Positions 50,230 to 59,197 of a DNA stretch of 64,000 bases are shown here, one piece after another. Under the pieces are notes generated by a model, which saw only the letters and a list, made by a program, of their open reading frames with translations, was not told the DNA's origin and did no database searches. Each line of letters starts with the position of its first letter. Positions within the stretch are counted from its first letter, which is position 1. The DNA is from Methylomagnum ishizawai (lineage in GTDB: Bacteria; Pseudomonadota; Gammaproteobacteria; Methylococcales; Methylococcaceae), in assembly GCF_900155475.1 (NCBI RefSeq), contig NZ_FXAM01000001.1, positions 2,095,501 to 2,159,500 of the forward strand, given 5' to 3'. Position numbers and translations under genes: made by a program.

Positions 50230-51133
50230 GGTACTTGCCCACATCGACGTTTTCGAGCACGGCCAGGGCGTCCTCGGTCAGGACGGCCAGCGAGCAGTAC
50301 AAAGACACCAGATAGGAGGCGATGGCCTTGCGGCTGATGCCCATGAATTTCACCGATAGCCCCAAACCCTGCTCGCCCGGCAAGCCCGGTTGATACAGGC
50401 CCACCACGCCCTGGCGGCTCTCGCCGGTCCTGAGCAGGAGGATTTTGGTCTTGCCGTCCTCGACCGGCACCTTGTCGCAGGGCACCAGTGGCAAGCCGCG
50501 CCAGGTCAGGAACGGCGAGCCGAACAGGTTGGCGGTGGGTGGCGGCACGCCGCGGCGGGTGCATTCGCGGCCAAAGGCGGCGATGGCCTTGGGGTGGGCC
50601 AGGAAGAAGGCCGGTTCCTTCCACACCTTGGTGATGAGTTCGTCCAGGTCATCCGGGGTGGGCGGGCCGGACAGGGTGGAGATTTTCTGGTCGGGGTGGA
50701 CGTTGTTGAGCAGGCCGTATTCCGGGTTGGTGAGCAACTCGTTTTCCTGGCGCTCCTTGATGGTTTCGATGGTGAGGCGCAGTTGTTCCTTGATCTGGTC
50801 GTGCGGGCTGCCGTAGAGGTCGGACACGCGGGTATGCACGTCCACCACCGTGGTCACGGCGCTGAGGAAATATTCCCTGGGGTTCTCGTCGTAATCGACG
50901 AAGGTTTCCGGCAGGTCGCGCTCGTCGCGCTGGGAGCAGGCGGTCAGCACGCGGGAAGCGTCCTTGACCTTGTTGAGGCGGTAGATACCGGCCTCGACCC
51001 CGATCCAGGGCAGCAAGTGGACCAGCCAGCGCGGCGTGATCGTGGTGAGCTGGGGAACGGTCTTGGTGGCGTTGGCGAGTTGGCGGGCGGCGGCATCGCC
51101 TAGCGCCCGTTGGATGTCTTGGTTTTCTGCCAT
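50204..51133 (-). CDS. srpI: Family 2A encapsulin nanocompartment shell protein SrpI
   Basis: 309 aa with an HK97-type fold expected from family resemblance. QRALGDAAARQLANATKTVPQLTTITPRWLVHLLPWIGVEAGIYRLNKV is the SrpI start; FLAHPKAIAAFGRECTRRGVPPP and FGSPFLTWRGLPLVPCDKVPV are further conserved stretches. No cyclic-nucleotide-binding insertion, so subtype 2A, not 2B. Shell subunits assemble into a T=1 compartment that encloses cysteine desulfurase and stores elemental sulfur. The cargo gene follows with overlap; cysE precedes it by 134 bp, a gap that contains two hairpins. Confidence 0.95.
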   Translation of the reverse strand: MAENQDIQRALGDAAARQLANATKTVPQLTTITPRWLVHLLPWIGVEAGIYRLNKVKDASRVLTACSQRDERDLPETFVDYDENPREYFLSAVTTVVDVHTRVSDLYGSPHDQIKEQLRLTIETIKERQENELLTNPEYGLLNNVHPDQKISTLSGPPTPDDLDELITKVWKEPAFFLAHPKAIAAFGRECTRRGVPPPTANLFGSPFLTWRGLPLVPCDKVPVEDGKTKILLLRTGESRQGVVGLYQPGLPGEQGLGLSVKFMGISRKAIASYLVSLYCSLAVLTEDALAVLENVDVGKYHDYQPEYR

Positions 51134-51206
51134 AGTGGTTCGCTCTGGTTTTTGTGGCGGTTGTCCGCGTGGGGCGCGGGCACCGGGAGTGGCCCTGGGG
51201 CCGGGT

Positions 51207-51251
51207 GGGGCGCGGTGCGCCCCGGACGCATTCCCACGCGGCGCGTGGGAA
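51207..51251. repeat. Tandem hairpins between cysE and srpI
   Basis: Two perfect inverted repeats: GGGGCGC-GGT-GCGCCCC (51207-51223) and TTCCCACGC-GGC-GCGTGGGAA (51231-51251). The second resembles the TTCCCACGC..GCGTGGGAA palindromes dispersed in many gammaproteobacteria. They lie inside the operon, so they would be in the mRNA and could set the cysE:srpI ratio. No T-run. Confidence 0.6.
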
Positions 51252-51267
51252 CGAGAAAGCTGGGGGA

Positions 51268-52242
51268 TTAAATCCCGGCCCCGCCGTCGAAGACTTCGTT
51301 GCGGGCCTGGGCCTGGGTGATATTGCTGTTGGGCGGCACGTTGCGGGTTAGCCAGACATTGCCGCCGATGGTCGAACCCCGGCCCAGGGTGATGCGGCCC
51401 AGGATGGTGGCCCCGGCGTAGATCACCACGTCGTCTTCCACGATGGGATGGCGGGCGTTGCCCTTGAGCAGGACGCCGTTCTCGTCCACCGGGAAGCGCT
51501 TGGCCCCGAGGGTGACGGCTTGGTACAAGCGCACCCGCTGGCCGATGAGGGCGGTCTCGCCGATTACCACCCCGGTGCCGTGGTCGATGAAGAAACTGCC
51601 GCCGATGGTGGCTCCCGGATGGATATCGATGCCGGTGGCGGAATGGGCGATTTCGGCGATCATGCGGGCGACCAAGGGCACGCCCAGCCGGTGCAGTTCA
51701 TGGGCGAGCCGGTGGCAGGTGACGGCGGCGATGCCGGGATAGCACACCAAGACCTCGTCCACGCTGCGGGCGGCGGGGTCGCCTTGGTAGGCCGCTTCCA
51801 GGTCGCTTTCCAGCAGGGCGCGGACCGGGGGCAAACGGGCGGCGAAGCGGCGGACGATGTCCAGGGCGCGGGCATCGCCGTCGGCGTCCACGGTGCCCGC
51901 TTGTTCGGCGGCGAAGCGCAATTCCCGCCGCACCTGGCCCAGCAAGGCCCGGAGATGGGCGTCCAGGGTGTGGCCCACGAAATAATCCACCCCTTCCAAG
52001 GACAGGTCGCCATGACCCAGCCGGTTGGGGAACAGGGCGGTGGCGAGGCCGTCCACGATCTCCACCAAGACCTTGCGCGAGGGCAATTGGGGCGGGCGGC
52101 GCTCGCGCCGGCGGCTTTCCAGGGAAAGCTCGCGCAAGGCCCGCAACTCGGCGACGATGGTCTCGATATCGAATTGGGACGGGGACTCGGACACGGGGGC
52201 GGTCCGCTGGTGCAAGGGATCAAGCCGCGAATCCGTGAGCAT
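51268..52242 (-). CDS. cysE: Serine O-acetyltransferase (EpsC type)
   Basis: 324 aa. Alpha-helical N-terminal half, then hexapeptide-repeat left-handed beta-helix: [50 protein letters not shown], and [21 protein letters not shown] with the catalytic His/Asp region. The long N-terminal form is the EpsC subgroup usually found in SrpI operons. Makes O-acetylserine for CysK, the preceding gene, which it overlaps by 23 bp. Together they supply cysteine to the encapsulated desulfurase. Confidence 0.93.
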   Translation of the reverse strand: MLTDSRLDPLHQRTAPVSESPSQFDIETIVAELRALRELSLESRRRERRPPQLPSRKVLVEIVDGLATALFPNRLGHGDLSLEGVDYFVGHTLDAHLRALLGQVRRELRFAAEQAGTVDADGDARALDIVRRFAARLPPVRALLESDLEAAYQGDPAARSVDEVLVCYPGIAAVTCHRLAHELHRLGVPLVARMIAEIAHSATGIDIHPGATIGGSFFIDHGTGVVIGETALIGQRVRLYQAVTLGAKRFPVDENGVLLKGNARHPIVEDDVVIYAGATILGRITLGRGSTIGGNVWLTRNVPPNSNITQAQARNEVFDGGAGI

Positions 52243-53197
52243 CGAACACCCCCTCGAATAACACCGAACTCAGATAACGCTCGCCGGAATCCGGCAGCAC
52301 CACGACGATGGTCTTGCCCGCGTGTTCGGGCCGCTGGGCCAGCCGCACCGCCACGGCGGCGGCGGCCCCGCAGGAAATCCCCGAGAGGATGCCTTCCTCG
52401 CGGGTCAGGCGGCGGGCGAACTCGATAGCTTCTTCGTTGCTTACCCGCTCCACGGCGTCCACCAGCGCCAAATCCAACACCTCCGGCACGAAGCCCGCGC
52501 CGATGCCCTGGATTTTGTGGGGGGCGGGCTGCAAAGGCTCGCCGGCCCGCTTTTGGCTGAGGACCGGGCTGGCGGCGGGTTCCACCGCCACCGACAGGAT
52601 CGGCTTGCCCTTGGCGTGTTTGATGTAGCGCGACACCCCGGTGATGGTGCCGCCGGTGCCGACCCCGGACACCAAAATATCGATGGCCCCCCCGGTGTCG
52701 TCCCAGATTTCCGGGCCGGTGGTGGCTTCGTGGATGGCCGGGTTGGCCGGGTTCTTGAACTGTTGCAGTAATACGTAGCGCTCCGGGTCGGAAGCGGCGA
52801 TTTCCTCGGCCTTGGCGATGGCCCCGGCCATGCCTTTGGACCCTTCGGTCAGGACCAGCTTGGCCCCGTAGGCGATCAGGAGCTTGCGGCGTTCCAGGCT
52901 CATGGTTTCGGGCATGGTCAGGGTCAGGGGGATGCCCCGCGCCGCCGCCACGAAGGCCAGGGCGATGCCGGTATTGCCGCTGGTCGGTTCCACCAGGGCC
53001 TTGCCCGGACCCAACAGGCCGCGCCGCTCGGCGTCCCAGACCATGGCGGCCCCGATCCGGCATTTCACCGAATAGGCGGGATTGCGGCCTTCGATCTTGG
53101 CGAGCACGGTCGCCCGCGCCCCGTCGGTGACGCGGTTGAGTCTGACCAAGGGCGTATGGCCGATGGCGTGCGAGTTGTCTTCGTACCAGTGCGGCAT
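52220..53197 (-). CDS. cysK: Cysteine synthase A (O-acetylserine sulfhydrylase)
   Basis: 325 aa from the ATG at 53197 (GGAG upstream). PLP lysine in [15 protein letters not shown], substrate loop [16 protein letters not shown], phosphate-binding [16 protein letters not shown]-terminal [15 protein letters not shown]. First gene of the sulfur operon. The frame continues in phase to an ATG at 53260, which lies in the loop of the leader hairpin and is unlikely as a start. Confidence 0.95.
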   Translation of the reverse strand: MPHWYEDNSHAIGHTPLVRLNRVTDGARATVLAKIEGRNPAYSVKCRIGAAMVWDAERRGLLGPGKALVEPTSGNTGIALAFVAAARGIPLTLTMPETMSLERRKLLIAYGAKLVLTEGSKGMAGAIAKAEEIAASDPERYVLLQQFKNPANPAIHEATTGPEIWDDTGGAIDILVSGVGTGGTITGVSRYIKHAKGKPILSVAVEPAASPVLSQKRAGEPLQPAPHKIQGIGAGFVPEVLDLALVDAVERVSNEEAIEFARRLTREEGILSGISCGAAAAVAVRLAQRPEHAGKTIVVVLPDSGERYLSSVLFEGVFDAHGFAA

Positions 53198-53240
53198 GGC
53201 GATCTCCGTTGACGTGGTGCCTGGGCGTGCGGTTGCGGCC

Positions 53241-53275
53241 AAAAAAAACCAGCGTTCCATGGCGGGAGACGCTGG
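53241..53275 (-). terminator. Intrinsic terminator/attenuator in the cysK leader
   Basis: On the minus strand CCAGCGT (53275-53269), a 13-nt loop, ACGCTGG (53255-53249) and then eight T (53248-53241), 44 bp before cysK. It is a textbook terminator pointing into the operon. Either an attenuator of the operon or protection from upstream transcription. The element upstream is a + strand IS, so it does not serve that transposase. Confidence 0.7.
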
Positions 53276-53299
53276 CTTCCGGTGGTCCGGTCGGCACTA

Positions 53300-54522
53300 G
53301 TGCAGCATCACGCCTAGGTTGCCGGGTCTAAGGCTTGAAGGTTTGGCGGGCATTGCCAAACCGAGGGACCGGAGGTGTGAGATGGCGAAGCGATACCGGG
53401 TGACGCTCACCGCCGAGGAGCGGGGCGATTTGAAGGGGTTGATCGGGAGTGGCAAAGGCGCGGCGCGGAAGCTGGCCCATGCCCGCATCCTGTTGCAGGC
53501 CGACGAGGCCGAGGGCGGTCCGGGCCGCACCGACGCCGGGATAGCGGAGGCGTTGAACGTGGACGTCCGCACGGTGGAGCGGGTACGGCAACGTTTCGTG
53601 GAGCAGGGCATTGAAGCCGCCTTGGTGCCCAAACCGACCGACCGGGTGTACGCCCGCCTGCTGGACGGGGAGCAGGAGGCGCGGCTGATCGCGCTGGCCT
53701 GTTCCGAGCCGCCCGGGGGCAAGCCGCGCTGGACGCTGCGGTTGCTGGCGGACCGGATGGTCGAACTGGACTACGCCGAAACCGTGTCCTACGAAACCGT
53801 GCGGCGCACGCTCAAAAAAACGAGCTCAAGCCCCACCTCCGCAAGATGTGGGTCATCCCGCCCAAGGCCTCGGCCGAGTTCGTAGCCGACATGGAGGACG
53901 TGCTGGAGGTCTACCGGCGGCCCTACGACCCCAGGCTGCCGGTGGTCTGCTTGGACGAGTCCTTCGTCCAGTTGGTGGGCGAGGTGCGCGAACCCCTGCC
54001 GATGGGGCCCGGCCAGCCGGAGCGCTACGACAGCGAGTACGTCCGCAACGGGGTGGGCAGCCTGTTCATGGCCTTCGAGCCCCTGGCGGGATGGCGCGAG
54101 GCCCGGGTCACCGAGGGCCGGACCCGCAAGGACTTCGCCGGAATCGTCCGGGACCTGGTCGATGGACGCTACCGGGACGCGGACAAGGTCGTGGTGGTCA
54201 TGGACCAGTTGAACACGCACTCGGCGGCCAGCCTGTACGAGGCCTTCCCGCCGGAGGAAGCCCGGCGGATCGCCGAGCGCTTGGAGATCCACCACACGCC
54301 CAAGCACGGCAGTTGGCTGGACATGGCCGAGATCGAACTGAGCGCCCTGGCCCGCGACCTGCCCGAGCGCGTCGGCCAACGGGACGACCTGGTCCGCCAC
54401 GTCGCCGCCTGGACAGAGCGCCGCAACCAAACCCAGGTCAAGGCCAATTGGCAATTCACCACCGCCGACGCCCGCATCAAGCTCCGCAAGCTCTACCCCA
54501 CATTCGACGGGTGACAGAGCAC
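53300..54522 (+). mobile_element. IS630-family insertion sequence (1223 bp)
   Basis: Ends GTGCAGCATCAC... and ...GTGACAGAGCAC share an interrupted inverted repeat (GTGC-N4-TCAC) and are flanked on each side by TA (53298-53299 and 54523-54524), the IS630 target duplication. A GGTTTGGC/GCCAAACC hairpin (53340-53362) precedes the transposase ribosome site. It lies between the cysK leader and the sigma-54 activator gene. Confidence 0.9.
53382..54514 (+). CDS. IS630-family transposase, two frames joined by -1 slippage
   Basis: First frame 53382-53885 (167 aa): helix-turn-helix parts AGIAEALNVDVRTVERVRQRFVEQG and VSYETVRRTLKK. Second frame ends at 54514: KNELKPHLRKMWVIPPK, with DDE residues in VVCLDESFVQL, VVVMDQLNTHS and HTPKHGSWLDMAEIEL. 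A seven-A run at the junction (about 53814-53820) allows a -1 shift that gives a continuous 377-residue protein. Many IS630 members use such a shift. GGAGGTG precedes the ATG. Confidence 0.9.
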
Positions 54523-54609
54523 TAGGGAGGGCGGCGCGGTGGGATTCGGGAATCCTGGGCACCGCCGACGGCTTCGGGGGAAACTTTAATCGAAGTTTTA
54601 TATGCTGCG

Positions 54610-54640
54610 AAAGAATCAAAGATGATTCTTTAATTCTTTT
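54610..54640 (+). promoter_or_regulatory. Hairpin followed by T-rich tract
   Basis: AAAGAATCA-AAGA-TGATTCTTT (54610-54631), a perfect 9-bp inverted repeat, followed by AATTCTTTTTT. Reads as a weak + strand terminator for the IS630 transcript or as an operator for the neighbouring activator. The surrounding 54525-54835 gap is AT-rich and holds no gene. Confidence 0.5.
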
Positions 54641-54835
54641 TTGTTATTAAAGCGACTCTGCCGGATCGGGGCTGGCTACGGTCTCTTGATTTTTTATAAC
54701 CTTTGAGAATTAAAGAAGACGTTTTTATTATTTTTGATGTGGATCGCTGTTGCTATAGTCGCCATCTGCAAGCCCGGCCCGGTCGGTTTCCTGTCCGCCG
54801 GTTGATTGTTTTTTGGGAATCCCTCGCTCAAAACC

Positions 54836-55993
54836 ATGGACATGCTAGCCACAGACGCCTTTTCCACCCCCATCACCGAAGCCTTGTTCCACGAGTTCCG
54901 CGGTTCTACGGAGCATGACCGCACCCCGCCGGTGCTGACCTTCCCGGAACCCAGGGCTTTGAGCCTATCCATCCGCGCTACCGCCTTGGTGTTTGAAGAC
55001 CCGCGCTCGCAAGCGCTGTTCGCCCGGCTCGAACGCATCGCGCCCAGCGAGGCCAGCGTCCTGGTGATTGGCGAAACCGGCACCGGCAAGGAACTGGTGG
55101 CCCGCCAGGTCCACGCCCTGAGCCGCCGCGCCGGTGGGCCGTTCGTGGCGGTGAATTGCGCGGCCCTACCGGAAACCTTGATTGAAAGCGAGTTGTTCGG
55201 CCACGAGAAGGGCGCCTTCACCGGGGCGGTGCAGGCCAAATCAGGCTGGTTCGAGACCGCCCACGGCGGCACCTTGTTCCTGGACGAGATCGGCGATTTG
55301 CCGCTGGGCGTGCAAGTCAAGCTGCTGCGGGTGTTGCAGGAGCGCGAGATCGTGCGGGTCGGTTCGCGCCAGCCCACGCCCATCGACGTGCGCTTGATCG
55401 CCGCCACCCATGTCAACCTGGAACAGGCGGTCCGGGCCGGTACCTTCCGCGAAGATTTGTTCTACCGGCTCAATGTCGCGCCGCTGGACCTGCCGCCCCT
55501 GCGCGAAAGACCGGGCGATATCCTGCCCTTGGTCCTGCATTTCCTGCGGGTCTATGCGGAGCGGTTGGGGCGGAGCGGGGTGTCCTTGACCCAGGAGGCG
55601 GCGCGGCGGCTCCAGGAATACGAATGGCCGGGCAATATCCGCGAGTTGGAGAACGTCATCCACCATGCCCTGTTGGTTTGCGCCGGGTCCGCGCTGAAAC
55701 CCACGGACCTGCATTTTTCCTCGACCTCGTTCCAGCGCCCGGCCCCGCTGGCGGAACCCCAGGCCGACAGCGGCGAATTGCGGCGGGTGCTGTTCCGCCT
55801 GTTCGAGCAAGCCCCGCCCAATCTGATGGAAACCATCCAGGAGACCCTGATCCGCTCGGCCTACGATTATTGCGAGCATAACCAGGTGCATACCGCCCGC
55901 TTGCTGGATATCAGCCGCAATATCCTCCGGGCGCGGCTAGCGCGGTATGGTTTGATCGGGGTGGCGGAGAAGGCGGAGCCGGTGGAGGTGTAG
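54836..55993 (+). CDS. Sigma-54-dependent transcriptional activator
   Basis: 385 aa from the ATG at 54836. A short N-terminal region (about 50 residues, no receiver or PAS domain) precedes the AAA+ domain: [67 protein letters not shown]. It ends with a Fis-type helix-turn-helix ([25 protein letters not shown]). Activates sigma-54 promoters; its signal input is not evident. Encoded head-to-head with the cysK operon, separated by the IS630 element. Confidence 0.92.
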   Translation: MDMLATDAFSTPITEALFHEFRGSTEHDRTPPVLTFPEPRALSLSIRATALVFEDPRSQALFARLERIAPSEASVLVIGETGTGKELVARQVHALSRRAGGPFVAVNCAALPETLIESELFGHEKGAFTGAVQAKSGWFETAHGGTLFLDEIGDLPLGVQVKLLRVLQEREIVRVGSRQPTPIDVRLIAATHVNLEQAVRAGTFREDLFYRLNVAPLDLPPLRERPGDILPLVLHFLRVYAERLGRSGVSLTQEAARRLQEYEWPGNIRELENVIHHALLVCAGSALKPTDLHFSSTSFQRPAPLAEPQADSGELRRVLFRLFEQAPPNLMETIQETLIRSAYDYCEHNQVHTARLLDISRNILRARLARYGLIGVAEKAEPVEV

Positions 55994-56000
55994 CGCCCGG

Positions 56001-56129
56001 CTAGCGGTGGCCTGGGTTGGATTGTTCGCGGGCCAGCCGCAAAGCTTCCGCGTGTAGCGCATCGCCGATATAAAAACCGGCCTTATGGCGTAGCGCATCC
56101 AGGCAAGGGCCGATTTCGGCGATCAGGCT
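56001..56129 (-). pseudogene. Displaced C-terminus of the DUF3368 toxin
   Basis: In the -1 frame relative to the toxin, directly after LLAAK, the sequence reads SLIAEIGPCLDALRHKAGFYIGDALHAEAL and on to TAG (56003-56001). This is the expected DUF3368 C-terminal helix pair. A small deletion has shifted the frame, and the present toxin stops at TGA (56125-56123). Confidence 0.75.
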
Positions 56130-56503
56130 TTGGCGGCGAGCAGGATTCCCAAGACGCCCACCGGCTTCAAACCGAGGCCCAGGGCTTTATGCCTGCCGTC
56201 CCGCTCGTCCAGCAAGATCAAAGAAGCTTTGAGTTCCAAAGCCAGGGCGATGCTTTCGGCCTCACCGGGGTCGAGGTCTTGACGGAGGGCCGCGACCAAG
56301 GCGCGGTTGCCCGGCGTATGGCGTTGAATCCAATCCGCATTCGCGACCTCGTGGCGGCCCGGCCAAATTTTCCCGGCGAAATTCAATTCCGCCCAAACAG
56401 CTTCCGCGATATGCAGCGAGCCATAAAGCGCCCGTAGCACGCCGAACTGGCCGATGGCGGCCAGATTGGTCAAGGGCGAGGTGTCGCTGACCACCAGGCT
56501 CAT
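56123..56503 (-). pseudogene. DUF3368 PIN-like toxin, truncated by frameshift
   Basis: 126 aa from the ATG at 56503, an ATGA overlap with the antitoxin stop. SLVVSDTSPLTNLAAIGQFGVLRALYG and IAEAVWAEL start a DUF3368 PIN-like nuclease; LDPGEAESIALALELKASLILLDERDGRHKALGLGLKPVGVLGILLAAK carries the other acidic residues. It stops about 42 residues early, and the missing part is present in the next frame. All predicted acidic active-site residues are before the break, so partial activity cannot be excluded. Confidence 0.8.
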
Positions 56504-56760
56504 GGCAGTGTTGCGCCGGATTCGAGCAGGCTGGCCCAATCTTCGTGCAAATCCTCCACGTCGTAATGGGGCGGTATCCGCCGCGAGGCCAGCAGTTGCC
56601 GGAACTCCCACAAGGACAGGCCCGCGAGTTCACGGGCCTTGCCGATGGCGAGCCGCTTTTGGGCGTAGAGCGCGACGGCCAATTCACACTTGAGATCGTC
56701 CACGGACAGACGGGCCGAATCGAGGATATCCTGTGGAATAGCGAGCTGGGTTGTGGTCAT
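56500..56760 (-). CDS. UPF0175-family antitoxin
   Basis: 86 aa. LAIPQDILDSARLSVDDLKCELAVALYAQKRLAIGKARELAGLSLWEFRQLLASRRIPPHYDVEDLHEDW is the full UPF0175 pattern: a DNA-binding helix-turn-helix (IGKARELAGLSLWEFRQLL) and an acidic toxin-binding tail. Partner of the DUF3368 gene. Confidence 0.88.
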   Translation of the reverse strand: MTTTQLAIPQDILDSARLSVDDLKCELAVALYAQKRLAIGKARELAGLSLWEFRQLLASRRIPPHYDVEDLHEDWASLLESGATLP

Positions 56761-56827
56761 GGGCTTGTACCGGGGTGGAAAACCACAGGATAAATTCCGG
56801 GACCACGGATGGAAACCCCGCGCTTCC

Positions 56828-58441
56828 CTAAAACTCGTAGCTCACCCTGAAATCGATGCGCTGCTGCCCGACATCCACCGTGCCCTGCCGGTAGAACGGA
56901 TAGCCCCAATCCAACTCGCCCACGAAATGCCGGAGGATTTGGGTCCGTAAGCCCACCCCGGTCGCCGCCAGCTGGTAATAGCTGGGATTCCCTGGCAAGG
57001 CGTCCTGTATCCACAGATAGGCCCAGTCGTAGAAGGCCAGCAGCCTAAGGTTCTGGACATAGTCCGCGCCTTCGGGCCACAGCCTGGGGCTATAGAGTTC
57101 CGCCGACAGGTTCAGCCCGCTGTCGCCCAATTGCTGGGTTTGGTAATAGCCGCGCACGCTCTGCATCCCGCCCACCGCGAATTGCTCGTTGCTGATCAAG
57201 GGCTGGTCGGAAATCTGCCCCGAGGCCCGCGCCAGCATCACCAGATCGTAGGGCAAATCCTGGCGGTGTTTGAGGTCGGCGGTGAAATAGAAGAAATCCG
57301 GCTTGGCGTTGTAGCGCTTGTTCTCGAATTCCTCGGCGTTGTTGTCCATGCCCCGGATCGAGAAATGCCCGGCGGCGCTCAGGCTGGTGGCCCATTCCCC
57401 GCCGCGCCAGCTGGCGTCGTAGCCCAGCATCAAGGGGATATAGTGGATGGGCGTGTTGCCGGTGTCCTGGCCGACCAGGGTCACGCCCTGGTTGAAATCC
57501 TTGTAGTCGAAGCCGAAGGTCAGGCTGTGGGTGTAGCTGTCGCGGGCGGGCAGGGGTTTCACCAGGCGGGCACCGTAGATCGAGCCGGTGCCGACGACCG
57601 CCGTGCCGCCCACGCTGGCTCCGAGCTGGGTGTTGGAACTGATGCCGATGCCGTACAGCGCCAAGCGGGTATCGGCCCAGCCGGTGGGGAGGACGTAGGT
57701 GCCGGACCAGACTTCCACCTCGTCGCTGTTCTCCGGGGAAACCTGGTATTGCAGCGAGGCGCTGTGGAACCGCTGCCACAGGTTGTCGTAGCGGATTGAG
57801 CCGATCAGGCGGGTGCGGGTGGTGTGTTCGGTGTTGCGGCCATTGAGTTCCACGCTGCCATGCACCGGCAGTTCGTCCTTGACCTTGAGTTCCACCTCCA
57901 TCTGGCCGGGGGTCGAACCGGCCCGGAATACCGGCGTCACGCTGCGGTCGGCGGATTCCTGGGCCAGTTTGCCGATTTGTTCCTGGACGGCGGGCATGTA
58001 GGGCACTTGGCCCTCGGCCAGGGCCGGGACGCCTTCGCGTATCTTGCCCAGCGAGTAATAGCGGGCTCCCGTGACCCTGAGGATTTCCACGCTGCCTTCC
58101 ACCACTTTCAGGCGCACGGTGTTCTGGTTCACGTCCTGTTCCGGGATATCCACCACGACGGTGGGATAGCCTTTGTCGCGGTAGCTGGCTTCCAGGGCGG
58201 CGCGGGCTTTTTCCACGTCGTCGATGGTCTTGCCCGGACCCAGGAAAGGGTAGACCGCCCGCTCCACCGCTTCCACGTCCAGCACGGTGTTGCCTTCGAC
58301 GTGGTAGTCGTACACGTCGAAAGTGGGCGCGGCTGTGGTGGGGGCCGGTTCGGCGGTGGCGGTCGGCTCGGCCCAGGCCGGGGGATGCACCAAGCTCAAG
58401 CCCAGGCACAGGCCCATGGCCCGGATGCGGTACGGCTTCAT
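56828..58441 (-). CDS. TpsB/ShlB-FhaC family two-partner secretion transporter
   Basis: 537 aa. Signal peptide 1-24. POTRA-like domains (about 40-120, FDVYDYHVEGNTVLDVEAVERAVYPFLGPGKTIDDVEKARAALEASYRDKGY; and 120-195). A 16-strand barrel follows, with the conserved GGMQSVRGYYQTQQLGDSGLNLSAELYSPRL, containing the VRGY tip of barrel loop 6, and a C-terminal Phe (FRVSYEF). Exports a large TpsA protein across the outer membrane. Overlaps the coiled-coil gene by 4 bp. No TpsA gene lies downstream here. Confidence 0.92.
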   Translation of the reverse strand: MKPYRIRAMGLCLGLSLVHPPAWAEPTATAEPAPTTAAPTFDVYDYHVEGNTVLDVEAVERAVYPFLGPGKTIDDVEKARAALEASYRDKGYPTVVVDIPEQDVNQNTVRLKVVEGSVEILRVTGARYYSLGKIREGVPALAEGQVPYMPAVQEQIGKLAQESADRSVTPVFRAGSTPGQMEVELKVKDELPVHGSVELNGRNTEHTTRTRLIGSIRYDNLWQRFHSASLQYQVSPENSDEVEVWSGTYVLPTGWADTRLALYGIGISSNTQLGASVGGTAVVGTGSIYGARLVKPLPARDSYTHSLTFGFDYKDFNQGVTLVGQDTGNTPIHYIPLMLGYDASWRGGEWATSLSAAGHFSIRGMDNNAEEFENKRYNAKPDFFYFTADLKHRQDLPYDLVMLARASGQISDQPLISNEQFAVGGMQSVRGYYQTQQLGDSGLNLSAELYSPRLWPEGADYVQNLRLLAFYDWAYLWIQDALPGNPSYYQLAATGVGLRTQILRHFVGELDWGYPFYRQGTVDVGQQRIDFRVSYEF

Positions 58442-59184
58442 GGCTGTTCCCCCGTGCCTTCTTCTTCCACCGCCGCTGGCGCGGGCGGGTTTTCCTGGGG
58501 CGCGACCGCCGGTTGGAACGGCGTGGCCTTGAGCTGGTGGAGCTTGTAGCGGTAGTCCTCGGCGGCGTTCTCGGTCTGGACCTTACCCAGCCCGGTCAGG
58601 GGTTCGAGGTCGGTCACTTGGTCCCAGAAGCCTTTTTCCTTGTACTTCTCCACCAATTCCTGGTTGGCGCTCAAGAGCGAGCGGTTGCGCTCGCCGCATT
58701 GGGCGATCCATTGCTCGCGTTCCTTCACCGCCTCGACCAAAAGCTGGTTGTCGGCCTGGATATCCTTGGCCTGGGCGACGATATCGCGTTGCCTGCCCAT
58801 AAGGGTTTGTTCGCGGCCCTTGGCCTGCTCGATCCTGCTATCGAAATCGGCCTTGGCGCTTTGCAGGGCTTCGGTCCCGGTTTTCTTGCACTGTTCGAGT
58901 TGGGCGGGCAGGGGTTCCAGCTTGCGGACGGCTTGCTCCAGGGTTTTCACCTGGGTTTCCAGCGCGGCTTTTTCGCCGAGGAGGCTGGCTTTCTCGGCTT
59001 CGAGCGCGGCTTTTTCCGCACTGAGTTGATGCAGCACGCCTTGGGCCTTACGCAGCACTTCCTTGAGTCCCGCGTCCTGGGATGGGGATTTGGGCGCGGC
59101 CCCAGCCGCGCCGCCCGCGAGCAGCAGCGCGGCGCAGAGGGCCAGCATCGCCGCCCGCGATCCGTGTTGGTTAGCCAATTCCAT
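58438..59184 (-). CDS. Periplasmic coiled-coil protein of the TonB/TPS operon
   Basis: 248 aa. Signal peptide (about 1-29, AALLLAGGAAGAAP), then a long coiled coil (about 40-180: LHQLSAEKAALEAEKASLLGEKAALETQVKTLEQAVRKLE), two cysteines (QCKKTG, QCGERNRSLL) and a Pro-rich end. ATGA overlap with the TpsB gene. Not assigned to a known family by me. Position between porin and TpsB suggests a periplasmic spacer or scaffold. Confidence 0.75.
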   Translation of the reverse strand: MELANQHGSRAAMLALCAALLLAGGAAGAAPKSPSQDAGLKEVLRKAQGVLHQLSAEKAALEAEKASLLGEKAALETQVKTLEQAVRKLEPLPAQLEQCKKTGTEALQSAKADFDSRIEQAKGREQTLMGRQRDIVAQAKDIQADNQLLVEAVKEREQWIAQCGERNRSLLSANQELVEKYKEKGFWDQVTDLEPLTGLGKVQTENAAEDYRYKLHQLKATPFQPAVAPQENPPAPAAVEEEGTGEQP

Positions 59185-59197
59185 CGCTATGCCCTCC

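Noticed and set aside
53198-53260. Upstream in-frame ATG that would extend CysK by 21 residues
   Set aside because: The ATG lies in the loop of the terminator hairpin, and CysK proteins start near MPHWYEDNS; the ATG at 53197 has a GGAG site.
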